NCBI GenBank assembly: GCA_050292235.1 | Contig: JBNKLG010000061.1 | Location: forward strand, 1-16,681 | Length of the DNA: 16,681 bases | Source: JBNKLG01 sp050292235 | GTDB lineage: Bacteria; Pseudomonadota; Gammaproteobacteria; Chromatiales; Chromatiaceae | Direction: 5' to 3' | Shown here: positions 1-7,760 of the stretch, piece by piece | Layout: every line of letters starts with the position of its first letter | Position numbering within the stretch: position 1 is the stretch's first letter | Notes under the pieces: model-generated | Database searches by the model: none | The model's input: the letters and a program-made list of their open reading frames with translations, nothing else | Told to the model about the DNA's origin: nothing | Translations under genes and position numbers: made by a program

Positions 1-66
1 ACCGATAAACTGATGGCCTTCTTTCGCGAGAGAAATGTTAAATACGCCTCAGTCAATGTCCTGTAG
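1..66 (+). CDS. 3' end of an unrecognised gene (partial)
   Basis: Reading from base 1 gives 21 sense codons and a TAG stop at 64-66; the visible tail ends in YASVNVL. The gene continues beyond the left edge. The fragment has charged and hydrophobic residues in a normal mix, but it is too short to assign to any family. It lies 76 bp upstream of the secreted beta-helix gene on the same strand, so the two could share a transcript. That it is coding is inferred only from the open frame reaching the window edge. Confidence 0.4.
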   Translation, partial: TDKLMAFFRERNVKYASVNVL

Positions 67-142
67 GTTTTTGACTTTTTAGTAAAACACCCACTCGTCC
101 AAAAAGCCTGAAATCTTTAATTCAAAAACAGGAATTCAGTTG

Positions 143-2743
143 ATGAAAAGACAAAAATTGCTATTAGTGGGGCTGACAATACAGCTTTTTGGAATAGGCC
201 AGGCCTATGCATATGAGATCGTGACCAAAGATAGCGCAACCAAAGAAAATTTATGCCATATCGATGGCGCTTGCGTTTGGCCGGAGACATCGAGCGTTTG
301 TCCATCAGATTGTGGGACGATTGGGATCGAAAAATATACGAATCAAACAGCAAAGTATATCGACCAAACCTGTTCGTTCAATGGCGATGGGTCTTCAGAT
401 GTATGCGCCACCTCCAATGGCGGGCAAGGTAAATTCAATGAGCTGCAGTCAGCGCTTGATTCATTGACAGCTGGTGATACCCTGTATGTCTATCCTGGAA
501 ACTATTGGCGAGATGGCAGGCCAGGCTATTGGGAGGCCAGCAACAAAACCATGGGAATCTATGAGGTAGAAGCGAGTGGTGAAGAAGGCAACCCCATCAT
601 TATTACAGCCTATGACCAACTCCATCCACCGGTCTTTCAATCCTTTGGCCCTGGCGGGATAGCTGATCGCATTGCCAACTCTAACGCCGCCATTGCATCT
701 ACATATGGCACTCATCATCTGATATTTGATCATTTGTTTATCGATGGTGCGATCCTCCTAACTGGTCATCACAACATCGTCCAGTTTACCGAAGGGGTGC
801 GCGGATGGGGCGATTGCCCAAGTGATGGAAACTGGTCAGTCTTTGTCATGAAATCTTGTGACAACTGCGTCACCCACCATAGCTATGCCCATGATATAGA
901 AGGGTTCAAGGGACAATGCCCAGCCTACGATGATAGAGGTGCCGCATTCAAAGAGTTTACATCGAATCACGCCATCTGGGAGTTCAACACCTCACGTGAT
1001 TCTACTTACTATACAGTCGACATGCACAGAGGCAGCCAAAATTCAACGCTGCGTTTCTCAGTTTTAGAAAAGAGTTCCAACGCATGGTCACCCATCCATT
1101 TTGGTGACGACCATAGAAATGCCTATGTCTATGGCAATATCATTATACAAGAACCAGGTGGATCCGAGTGTGTACAAACGCAACATAATGGCGGTGATGC
1201 TTTCCATTTCTACAATAACCTATGCCTATTCAGTGATAGTGGCTTCGGACTTAATAATACAACTGAGTTCCATAATAAGAAAGTCATTGACAACATCTTT
1301 CATGCCATGTCTAGCCAGAATATGATAATGGAAAACAATGCCAATAACAGCCTAGATTACAATATATATACCCCTGGTGCTATTTACAGTAGATCTCGAT
1401 GGGATGGTCCGAATTATTACTCCTTATCCGATTGGCAGTCTGTGACCCCCTTCGACGACCACTCTCAGGAGACAACCTGTGATTTTATCGACACCCCGAC
1501 CAATGTGGATGATTTCACCTACAACCTCGACATTGAAACCGGTGCCTGCATGACCGCCTCGAGCACAGGCGGTAAGGTAGGCCCCTATGGCCTGGTCAGT
1601 TGCGTCGGCCATACCTGCGATGATGTCGATGGCTCGAATCCAGACCAGGATGCCGATCTGCTTACTGAATACAGTTATGCCGTGCTCAACCCAAAGCTGA
1701 CATCGGTTTCCGTGATCAGCCTTGCTGATCACAACACCATCAGCGTGGGGAACTGGAGACAGGAGTTAAGCCTCTATGAGCATATTGAGATTGATTCAAC
1801 CATCGGCGCCACCATTGGCTCTGGAACAATCATTTCCGGAAGTGGCCCTTTTGATGTCAGCAGTCGCATATCGGGGACGGATATGCCAGCTCACGCCTCA
1901 ATGTTAGGTCAGACGTTCGCCATGCCCCATGCGCGTGAAGATCACACCTATTACATGATCTCACCAGAGGGAGATGCCTCCGCAGAGCTTACCGTTGCAG
2001 GCGTATCGCATCCTATACCCTTACCCAAAGGCGAGGTGGTTAGTTTTCCAGCGGGCAATCATAACGGCAAGGTCGCTGCGATCATCACCTCAGATCATCC
2101 CATCCTTGTCGCTCATCGCGCCATGGCATCCTATGGTGCGATAGATGCGTCTCCCATCCCGCCTGCCGCCCTCAAGTTGTGGGGCGTCTGCAGTGGAAAT
2201 GCTACCGTTGCTGCGGTAGAAGACGATACGCAAATCAGTATTGCAACAAGCCTTTCTGCAGCAACAAGATCATTGACACTCAACGCTGGAGAACGTGCAA
2301 CGGTTTGCACGCGCACTGCATCAGAGGATTTCTCACAGGGCAAAGGCCCGGCTGCACGGATCTTCGCGAACAAGCCTATCAGCGCGGTGCAAATAGCTGA
2401 TGGCGATGGATCAGACCAGACGGCGTTCTATCCTGCTTCCCTATTGAACACCCGTTTTGGCATCCCCGAGGACACTCAGTACATCGCCGTTGCCTGCCCT
2501 GCTCTAGGCTCGAGCACGGGCACGAGTATCACTCTCCACCATACTGATGGCAGTAGCGAAACCAAGAATTGCAGGTACAGCTCTAGGCGTACCCCTGGAA
2601 AAGCCTATTTTGGCAATCCCGATGTCAACGGTGCACATATACTCCAAGGAAGCTATCTCGAAAGCACCGCCCCGGTCTATGTCATGTACGAGGTTGCCCG
2701 GAGCAACGATGAGCATAACCTGATGGGAGCGGGATCAAACTAA
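143..2743 (+). CDS. Secreted parallel beta-helix protein with adhesin-like C-terminal half
   Basis: An exported protein of 866 residues of unknown exact role. The ATG at 143 is preferred over the in-frame TTG at 140 because AGGAA at 130-134 sits at a good distance. Residues 1-23 form a signal peptide (basic MKRQK, hydrophobic core, AYA cleavage site). Residues about 100-480 look like a right-handed parallel beta-helix of the pectate-lyase-like fold: AGDTLYVYPGNYW opens it, repeated strand/turn units with Asn ladders follow (NNTTEF, NNANNSLDYN), and GGKVGPYG resembles a closing cap. A Cys- and Asp-rich linker (about 487-507) leads to a second beta-rich region (about 510-866) with units such as SDHPILVAHR and ANKPISAVQI, which vaguely recall IgGFc-binding/adhesin domains. 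Many cysteines suggest disulfides. No LPXTG, PEP-CTERM or autotransporter barrel is visible. It could be a polysaccharide lyase or epimerase, or a binding protein; catalytic residues cannot be assigned. Confidence 0.85.
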   Translation: MKRQKLLLVGLTIQLFGIGQAYAYEIVTKDSATKENLCHIDGACVWPETSSVCPSDCGTIGIEKYTNQTAKYIDQTCSFNGDGSSDVCATSNGGQGKFNELQSALDSLTAGDTLYVYPGNYWRDGRPGYWEASNKTMGIYEVEASGEEGNPIIITAYDQLHPPVFQSFGPGGIADRIANSNAAIASTYGTHHLIFDHLFIDGAILLTGHHNIVQFTEGVRGWGDCPSDGNWSVFVMKSCDNCVTHHSYAHDIEGFKGQCPAYDDRGAAFKEFTSNHAIWEFNTSRDSTYYTVDMHRGSQNSTLRFSVLEKSSNAWSPIHFGDDHRNAYVYGNIIIQEPGGSECVQTQHNGGDAFHFYNNLCLFSDSGFGLNNTTEFHNKKVIDNIFHAMSSQNMIMENNANNSLDYNIYTPGAIYSRSRWDGPNYYSLSDWQSVTPFDDHSQETTCDFIDTPTNVDDFTYNLDIETGACMTASSTGGKVGPYGLVSCVGHTCDDVDGSNPDQDADLLTEYSYAVLNPKLTSVSVISLADHNTISVGNWRQELSLYEHIEIDSTIGATIGSGTIISGSGPFDVSSRISGTDMPAHASMLGQTFAMPHAREDHTYYMISPEGDASAELTVAGVSHPIPLPKGEVVSFPAGNHNGKVAAIITSDHPILVAHRAMASYGAIDASPIPPAALKLWGVCSGNATVAAVEDDTQISIATSLSAATRSLTLNAGERATVCTRTASEDFSQGKGPAARIFANKPISAVQIADGDGSDQTAFYPASLLNTRFGIPEDTQYIAVACPALGSSTGTSITLHHTDGSSETKNCRYSSRRTPGKAYFGNPDVNGAHILQGSYLESTAPVYVMYEVARSNDEHNLMGAGSN

Positions 2744-2763
2744 AACCAAGCACTACTGATAGC

Positions 2764-2792
2764 TAGCCACCTGACTTCTTACTCGGTGGCTA
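2764..2792 (+). terminator. Hairpin after the beta-helix gene
   Basis: TAGCCACC at 2764-2771 pairs perfectly with GGTGGCTA at 2785-2792, with a 13-base loop. It lies 21 bp after the TAA stop of the beta-helix gene. No T-run follows, so it is more likely an mRNA 3'-end stabilising stem, or part of a tandem terminator with the next hairpin, than a full terminator alone. Confidence 0.45.
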
Positions 2793-2800
2793 TTCATAAA

Positions 2801-2825
2801 ACAAAGGGGCCATTGGCCCCTTTGT
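2801..2825. terminator. Bidirectional rho-independent terminator
   Basis: ACAAAGGGGCC (2801-2811) and GGCCCCTTTGT (2815-2825) form a perfect 11-bp stem with a 3-base loop. It is followed by T-rich sequence on the plus strand (through TTTGTTTC) and better on the minus strand (TTTGTTTTATG). It lies between the convergent ends of the plus-strand beta-helix gene and the minus-strand unit ending at 2976, so it probably stops both. Confidence 0.8.
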
Positions 2826-2975
2826 TTCGCCATCCATTCACTGATCACAGTTTTCAGGTCGTACTCCAGATCGTTACACAGCCGACAGACCAATGGGGCC
2901 GATTGATTTCTAGCCAGCCCAAACACCTGCAACTCCCTGTCCCACCAAGTCTGGTAGATCTCAATGACGAAACCC

Positions 2976-3428
2976 TCAGAGTCCAAGCAAAGCTGAAGGC
3001 GCCCCATACTGCTCATGCCAGATCGCCCAAAACACATCAGAGTGACCAAGGCTGAAGTCCACTACAACCCATCCGCTCTGGGTTCGTAACCAGAGCGCGG
3101 TGGCATCTGAGTTACCCATGGGGGGATACCCGATGGCATTGCCCTGCTTATCCAGGGTCGTCCCAATGAAAAGCGCCCAGTTTTTGTAGACCTTGAGGCT
3201 TCCACTGAACCTGACCTCTTTATTTGCCTTTTTCATGGCCAATGGTCGGAGACGATCAAATAGCTGTTTTCTCAGAGGCTGCCCCTTCAGCAATTCCGTC
3301 GGTTGCTCATAGGGTGGTTCAAACAACTCTTCTCTACGCAATGCCCCCCAATCCTGGGCATAACAGGGAATGGAACTTGCCAACAGAAACAGCATGAACA
3401 GTAATTTTGCAGACAATTTCAGGTTCAT
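2976..3428 (-). CDS. Small exported protein of uncharacterised family
   Basis: A 150-residue protein with a signal peptide: MNLK, a hydrophobic stretch LLFMLFLLASSIP, and probable cleavage after CYA at about residue 24. The Cys is not in a good lipobox, so a lipoprotein is unlikely. The mature part has two features I recall from a family of small proteobacterial hypothetical proteins: a central LRPLAMKK...VRFSGSLKVYKNWALF segment and a C-terminal HSDVFWAIWHEQYGAPSAL segment, matching a GxTDVxWxxWxxxYGxPxxL pattern. Its function is unknown. The start is well supported: AAAGGAG precedes the ATG, and the ATG overlaps the stop of the upstream esterase remnant as ATGA, the sign of translational coupling. 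It appears intact although its partner is broken. The 150 bp downstream up to the terminator hold no convincing gene. Confidence 0.8.
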   Translation of the reverse strand: MNLKLSAKLLFMLFLLASSIPCYAQDWGALRREELFEPPYEQPTELLKGQPLRKQLFDRLRPLAMKKANKEVRFSGSLKVYKNWALFIGTTLDKQGNAIGYPPMGNSDATALWLRTQSGWVVVDFSLGHSDVFWAIWHEQYGAPSALLGL

Positions 3429-3748
3429 TGGTGATCTCCTTTTGGTTTGGGATGGGTGGAAAAAAAGTCCCAGATCAATTCACAGGCGTCAATATCCCGA
3501 GACTGCCTGCCGACCAAGGGGTCGAAAAGCAGCTTTCGCAACAGGCCCTTTTTCCTCTGACGGGTGGGCCAAGTATGGCCGCCGCCGAAGATGGTGTATT
3601 GCGTCACCTCTGTCTGCCGCTCGCAGCCCCGATAGGTTGTTTTGCTGATCCGGGTGCCATCGTCGGGATCCACATCAGGTAAATCGATTATCTGTGCTGA
3701 CCCCTGGCAATGATTGTGTTCAACCCAGAAGTTCACCGTCTCCTCAGC
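3425..3748 (-). pseudogene. C-terminal remnant of an LpqC/PHB-depolymerase-type esterase
   Basis: The frame carries only the C-terminal third of a secreted poly(3-hydroxybutyrate) depolymerase/LpqC-family alpha/beta-hydrolase. Visible family features, in order: AEETVNFWVEHNHC, then TTYRGCERQTEVTQYTI, then GGGHTWP holding the expected catalytic histidine, and finally IWDFFSTH. The part that should carry the oxyanion region, the GxSxG nucleophile and the acid residue is absent: an in-frame TAG lies at 3749-3751, and beyond it is the 3' end of the cyclase gene (3780). The longest translatable piece would start at GTG 3736-3734, with GAGGAG just upstream, giving about 103 residues; it could be made but should be inactive. 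The stop overlaps the start of the downstream exported protein, so the pair was once an operon. I call it a deletion or rearrangement remnant. Confidence 0.75.
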
Positions 3749-3779
3749 CTATGAACTTGGCAAATCCTCAAATGGCTGT

Positions 3780-4916
3780 TTAATCAAGATCGTTGGCGCA
3801 GCACACCCGATTTCTTCCCATCTCCTTGGCCCGATATAGGGCACGATCCGCCGCCATAATCAATGACTCAAGATGATCGGCATCCTCAGGAAAAGAGGCA
3901 ACACCAGAAGAAACCGTCATGGTGATCTGAACCTCACCAAAGGCGACAGGTGAGGCCATGAGTTTCAGACGCAGCTTTTCCGCACAAACCAGCGCATCCT
4001 GACAGGAAACATCCGGGAATATCAGCATAAATTCCTCACCGCCATAGCGACAGCAAATATCACTATTGCGTGTATTCTGAAGGATCAGCTCTCCAAACAT
4101 TTTGAGAACTTTGTCTCCAGCCAAATGGCCATGGGTATCATTGATATGCTTGAAATAGTCCAGGTCGCTCATCACAACCGATACAGATTTATTGTTTCTC
4201 TTTATCCGGTTCAATTCCCGCTGCACCAGCTCCTCCAGATATCTCCGGTTATAGAGACCCGTCAGGGGATCATGCAACGCCTCTTCTTGTAGGCGTTTGT
4301 TTAACTCTGTGATTTTGATTTCAGCGCATACCTTTTCGGTGATATCGACAAATACAGCCACCAGAATCGAAGCACCATCCAGGTCAAGCGATGAACTCAT
4401 GGTGACGTCAGCAATGATCTCTGAGCCATCCTTTTTCAGCATCTGGATGAGATGCGTCTCCCCAGCCAGGATGCCCGAGAAGCACTGCTGCACATACCCA
4501 TCAAATTGAGGACGCATATCCTCAACTGCCAGGTCCAAGGGCCCGATTCCTTGCAACTCTTCGAGCGAGTATCCCGTCAACTCAACAAACTTTGGATTGG
4601 CATAAAGGAAACGACGGCCATCTGTGGTGCAGATACCCACCAAAGACTGTTGTATCAGCTGTTGCAACCGGCTTTCAGATCGGCTGAGTTCCAGATTGAT
4701 TCGGTCATTTTCCTTAAGCGCCCGTTCCAACTCCAGGGTTCGGGCTCGCACCTGCTCGCGCAACATGACATCTGCTTGAAACAGGCTGAAATCCGTGCTG
4801 CCGGTCATCCCCTGCTCAGCGCGGTCCATCAAGACATCGATGATCTTGCGCTGACGATGAATTTCAGCCTTGAGTTGGGTTACCTCAGGAGCACTCTCCA
4901 CAGTATTATCAAACAT
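3780..4916 (-). CDS. PAS-GGDEF diguanylate cyclase
   Basis: A 378-residue soluble diguanylate cyclase, which makes c-di-GMP from two GTP. Residues 12-85 are helical/coiled-coil and include VLMDRAEQ (28-35), DFSLFQ (42-47) and VRARTLELERAL (56-67). A PAS domain follows at about 85-195 (GICTTDGRRFLYANPKF, ending FVDITE), then the GGDEF domain at about 213-372: DPLTGLYNRRYLE, SDLDYFKHINDTHGH, and an active-site GGEEF at 292-296. The inhibitory I-site RxxD is present as R283-N-S-D286, so product feedback is expected. No transmembrane segment is seen. Its ATG, preceded by GAGGG, lies inside the last codons of the FIST gene (8-bp overlap), so the two are translationally coupled. The FIST protein is the likely input; the PAS ligand is unknown. 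Confidence 0.95.
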   Translation of the reverse strand: MFDNTVESAPEVTQLKAEIHRQRKIIDVLMDRAEQGMTGSTDFSLFQADVMLREQVRARTLELERALKENDRINLELSRSESRLQQLIQQSLVGICTTDGRRFLYANPKFVELTGYSLEELQGIGPLDLAVEDMRPQFDGYVQQCFSGILAGETHLIQMLKKDGSEIIADVTMSSSLDLDGASILVAVFVDITEKVCAEIKITELNKRLQEEALHDPLTGLYNRRYLEELVQRELNRIKRNNKSVSVVMSDLDYFKHINDTHGHLAGDKVLKMFGELILQNTRNSDICCRYGGEEFMLIFPDVSCQDALVCAEKLRLKLMASPVAFGEVQITMTVSSGVASFPEDADHLESLIMAADRALYRAKEMGRNRVCCANDLD

Positions 4917-6066
4917 CCCTACCCTCTTTAATCGGACTTAAGACCACACCGGTCAGGGTTTGATTGATATGTATGCCACGAAACTGTTCTCCGTAGCTAC
5001 CGAAGCCAACGACCTGATGATTGAGATAGATGCACTCAATATCTGCCATCAGATCATTATTCTTAACCTCATTTCTCCGCAGCACACATTCACAGACCAG
5101 GGTTAGCTCCGGCTTGCCCACCTCCTGCTCCAGTTGGCTAAAAATATTGATTGTGCTGTTGGTCAGATCATTCACCCTGGCAGTTCTCAACACAACACCT
5201 TCATCAATGGCACAAAAAAAGGTCAGGCTCCCATCCCGATTGACCTTTTGAATCGATCGCACAAAATCCAGACCCGCAATACGGACCACCACAGGACATC
5301 TCGAAAAGACTTCCGAATTGAGATCTGCCACGGTCAAACCGATCATACGGGCATACTCTTCCGTAGCGGGCAATCCATTGATCTCCAAAACCGTTCTTGT
5401 TTCTGGCCGGGCAGCGGTAACCACCATGCGTTGCTCCGAGGTAACGAAGTGCTGATGCATGAAGACGCTGAATCTGTAGTTGGTTTCCACCAAGGCAAGC
5501 ACCAGGGCATTGGTATGGAAACGCCCCTCGGAATAGACATGGGTTTTTTCAAGCCTCTGATCGTCTCCGGCAGAGCCACCAACCAGCGGAACCGTACCCA
5601 ACTCTTGTTGTAACGAATGAGCGACCTTCTCTTCAGATCTTGACAAACCGTCGATCAGCATGAAGGCAAAGCAGTGTTCCAGGTCCACGGGCTGCGCTGT
5701 ATTCAACTGATCCAAGAGCGCACTCACCTCAGTGCGTCTCCCAAGCAACAGGGACTCAGACGACAAATCCAGCAGGGCTATGGCAGTACGGAAACTGTCT
5801 GCAGAAAAGCCTGCGCCAACAAAGCTCTGGGTTAGGTATCCGGACGGGCCAATCTCTCCTGCCGTGGTACAGCCGATGATGGGGACGCCTTTGAAGAGGC
5901 GGCCAAGCTCATCTGCAAGGCTATCCAGCTCATAACTCACCGAGCAGAAGAAAACCACCCACCCCAAATCCAGGGGTGATAACGCCTGATAAAAATCCTG
6001 TACCACCTTGCTTGCATGGGTTTCCCTGGATTGGAATGGTATGACCCCTGGATTCAGATCATTCAT
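4909..6066 (-). CDS. FIST-domain sensor protein, NosP-like
   Basis: A 385-residue cytoplasmic protein with FIST_N (about 35-220) and FIST_C (about 225-375) domains. Diagnostic pieces are GVPIIGCTTAGEI (60-72), VPLVGGSAGDD (159-169), ALVLALVETNYRFSVFMHQH (187-206) and the FIST_C motif GFGSYGEQFRGIHINQTLTG (354-373). FIST proteins act as sensory modules; some, named NosP, bind heme and nitric oxide and control a partner kinase or c-di-GMP enzyme. The partner here is the overlapping PAS-GGDEF gene, which matches that pattern. Histidines at 204 and 206 are possible ligand residues, but I cannot tell from sequence whether heme is bound; small-molecule sensing by other FIST proteins is an alternative. 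The ATG at 6066 has only a weak Shine-Dalgarno sequence and follows the ilvA stop by 55 bp, so read-through from ilvA is possible. Confidence 0.88.
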   Translation of the reverse strand: MNDLNPGVIPFQSRETHASKVVQDFYQALSPLDLGWVVFFCSVSYELDSLADELGRLFKGVPIIGCTTAGEIGPSGYLTQSFVGAGFSADSFRTAIALLDLSSESLLLGRRTEVSALLDQLNTAQPVDLEHCFAFMLIDGLSRSEEKVAHSLQQELGTVPLVGGSAGDDQRLEKTHVYSEGRFHTNALVLALVETNYRFSVFMHQHFVTSEQRMVVTAARPETRTVLEINGLPATEEYARMIGLTVADLNSEVFSRCPVVVRIAGLDFVRSIQKVNRDGSLTFFCAIDEGVVLRTARVNDLTNSTINIFSQLEQEVGKPELTLVCECVLRRNEVKNNDLMADIECIYLNHQVVGFGSYGEQFRGIHINQTLTGVVLSPIKEGRDV

Positions 6067-6121
6067 CTCTAGCCCACTCTGTCGGAATCAGTTGACGGCT
6101 ATAAGCGGAAACATCAACCCA

Positions 6122-7651
6122 TCACCCGGCAAGGCAGCCACCACCCGCAAAAAGCCGATAGGCCGGATTCCAGGTCTCCTCCCAATAATGAAAGCCCATT
6201 TTTTCCAATACGGCCTGAAAATCCTGCTTTTCCCCTTTTTCCACTTGAATGCCCATGAGTACCCGGCCATAGGCAGCACCATGGTTACGGTAATGGAAGA
6301 GGCTGATGTTCCAGCGCTTGCCCAGACGGGTAAGAAAATCGAGTAGCGCACCCGGCCGTTCGGGAAACTCAAAGCGATAGATCAGCTCCTGCGACAGGCT
6401 TGGAGCATGGCCTCCCACCATATAACGAATATGGAGTTTGGCCACCTCATTATCGGTCATATCGATCACAGGAAAGCCCTTTTCTGCCAGCCGCCCCTTG
6501 ATATCCAACTGCTCTTCCTCACCACTGATCTCGACCCCTGCAAAGACCTGGGCCTGCTGATCGTCGGCATAGCGATAGTTGAATTCGGTGATGTTGCGGC
6601 GCCCCAGAATCTTGCAAAACTGGTGAAAACTACCGGGCCGCTCCGGTATCTCAACCGCCAGCAGGGCCTCCCGGTGCTCACCTAATACCGCCCGCTCGGC
6701 CACATGGCGCAAACGGTCAAAGTTGGTGTTGGCACCGCTTTCGATGGCGATGAGACGCTGGCCCTGCACCCCCTCCCGCTCGACATATTTCTTCAGCCCG
6801 GCAATGGAGAGGGCACCCGCAGGCTCGGCCAGGGTGCGGGTATCCTCAAACACATCCTTGATGGCCGCACAGATCTCATCGGTGCTGACCAGGATAACCT
6901 CATCCACAAACTTCTGTGCCAGCTTGAAGGTCTCTTTCCCAATCTGACGCACAGCCACCCCATCAGCAAAGAGGCCCACCTGCTTCAGGCTGACCCGCTT
7001 GCCTGCCTGTAGTGCCGCATGTAGACAGCCTGCATCCTCCGGTTCGACCCCAATGACCTTGGTCTCTGGCAGGACGTATTTGATATAAGCAGCCACACCA
7101 CCCACCAGACCACCACCGCCTACGGGCACAAAAATGGCATCCAGTGGCCCCCGATGCTGGCGCAGAATCTCCATGGCGATGGTGCCCTGCCCGGCAATGA
7201 CCTCGGGATCATCAAATGGGTGAACAAAGGTCAATCCCTGAATCTTGGCCAGCTTGTAAGCATGCTCAGAGGCCTCATCATAGGAGTCACCATGCAAAAT
7301 GGCCTTGCCACCCAAACGACGTACTGCCTTTACCTTGATGGGTGGCGTGGTTCTGGGCATCACGATACTGGCCTTGATGCCGAAATGGGCCGCCGACATG
7401 GCCACCCCCTGGGCATGATTACCCGCAGAGGCCGCAATGACACCTCTTTGACGTTCCTCCTCACTCAACTGGGCGATGCGATTAAAGGCACCCCGTAGTT
7501 TGAACGAGAACACCGGTTGCAGATCCTCCCGCTTCAGCCAGACCCGGTTGCCGGTCTTCTCCGACAATAGGCGGGCCTCATCCAGCGGGGTTTCTTTGGC
7601 CACGTCATAAACCTGGGCACGAAGAATGCGTTCGATATAGCCTTTGGGCAT
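6122..7651 (-). CDS. ilvA: Threonine dehydratase, biosynthetic (threonine ammonia-lyase)
   Basis: A 509-residue PLP enzyme that converts L-threonine to 2-oxobutanoate and ammonia, the first committed step of isoleucine synthesis. The PLP lysine is K51 in FSFKLRGAFN; SAGNHAQG (75-82) and the phosphate-binding GGGG (178-181) are present. The C-terminal regulatory part has two ACT-like domains starting near 330 (AVEIPERPGSF) and 425 (YRFEFPERPGAL), as in the allosteric, isoleucine-inhibited E. coli-type enzyme, whose length it matches; the short catabolic TdcB form lacks them. The ATG at 7651 has AGGA at a good distance. The gene is divergent from rpiA across 109 bp, an arrangement also found in Pseudomonas. 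No strong sigma-70 promoter for ilvA stands out in that gap. The protein ends with a slightly unusual small tail, AGGGCLAG. Confidence 0.97.
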   Translation of the reverse strand: MPKGYIERILRAQVYDVAKETPLDEARLLSEKTGNRVWLKREDLQPVFSFKLRGAFNRIAQLSEEERQRGVIAASAGNHAQGVAMSAAHFGIKASIVMPRTTPPIKVKAVRRLGGKAILHGDSYDEASEHAYKLAKIQGLTFVHPFDDPEVIAGQGTIAMEILRQHRGPLDAIFVPVGGGGLVGGVAAYIKYVLPETKVIGVEPEDAGCLHAALQAGKRVSLKQVGLFADGVAVRQIGKETFKLAQKFVDEVILVSTDEICAAIKDVFEDTRTLAEPAGALSIAGLKKYVEREGVQGQRLIAIESGANTNFDRLRHVAERAVLGEHREALLAVEIPERPGSFHQFCKILGRRNITEFNYRYADDQQAQVFAGVEISGEEEQLDIKGRLAEKGFPVIDMTDNEVAKLHIRYMVGGHAPSLSQELIYRFEFPERPGALLDFLTRLGKRWNISLFHYRNHGAAYGRVLMGIQVEKGEKQDFQAVLEKMGFHYWEETWNPAYRLFAGGGCLAG

Positions 7652-7708
7652 AGGTTGTCCTGGTACTCGACATCACGGGGAATTCTTTATGATAACGGTA
7701 ATTGCACA

Positions 7709-7737
7709 TCAACAGCGAACAGCGACTCCTGTATGAT
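7709..7737 (+). promoter_or_regulatory. Candidate sigma-70 promoter for rpiA
   Basis: TCAACA at 7709-7714 (4 of 6 matches to TTGACA) and TATGAT at 7732-7737 (5 of 6 to TATAAT) are separated by 17 bases. Transcription would start near 7744, about 17 bases before the rpiA ATG, just long enough for the strong GAGGAGAGG ribosome site at 7749-7757. The spacer contains a tandem repeat of ACAGCGA (7712-7718, 7719-7725) of unknown meaning. Confidence 0.4.
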
Positions 7738-7760
7738 GGCGCCAACATGAGGAGAGGACC

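Noticed and set aside
67..142. TTGACT at 71-76 as a -35 box for the beta-helix gene
   Set aside because: No -10-like hexamer lies 16-18 bases downstream; the next AT-rich hexamer (TTTAAT, 116) is about 39 bases away.
2753..3049. A 98-codon minus-strand frame overlapping the end of the small exported protein
   Set aside because: It runs through the terminator hairpins, has no ribosome site and overlaps a gene that already ends in its expected conserved C-terminus, so it is neither a credible gene nor a frameshifted extension.
7684..7717. Sigma-70 promoter for ilvA on the minus strand
   Set aside because: TTGATG and TATCAT are present but are only 12 bases apart; pairings at 16-18 bases match the consensus poorly.
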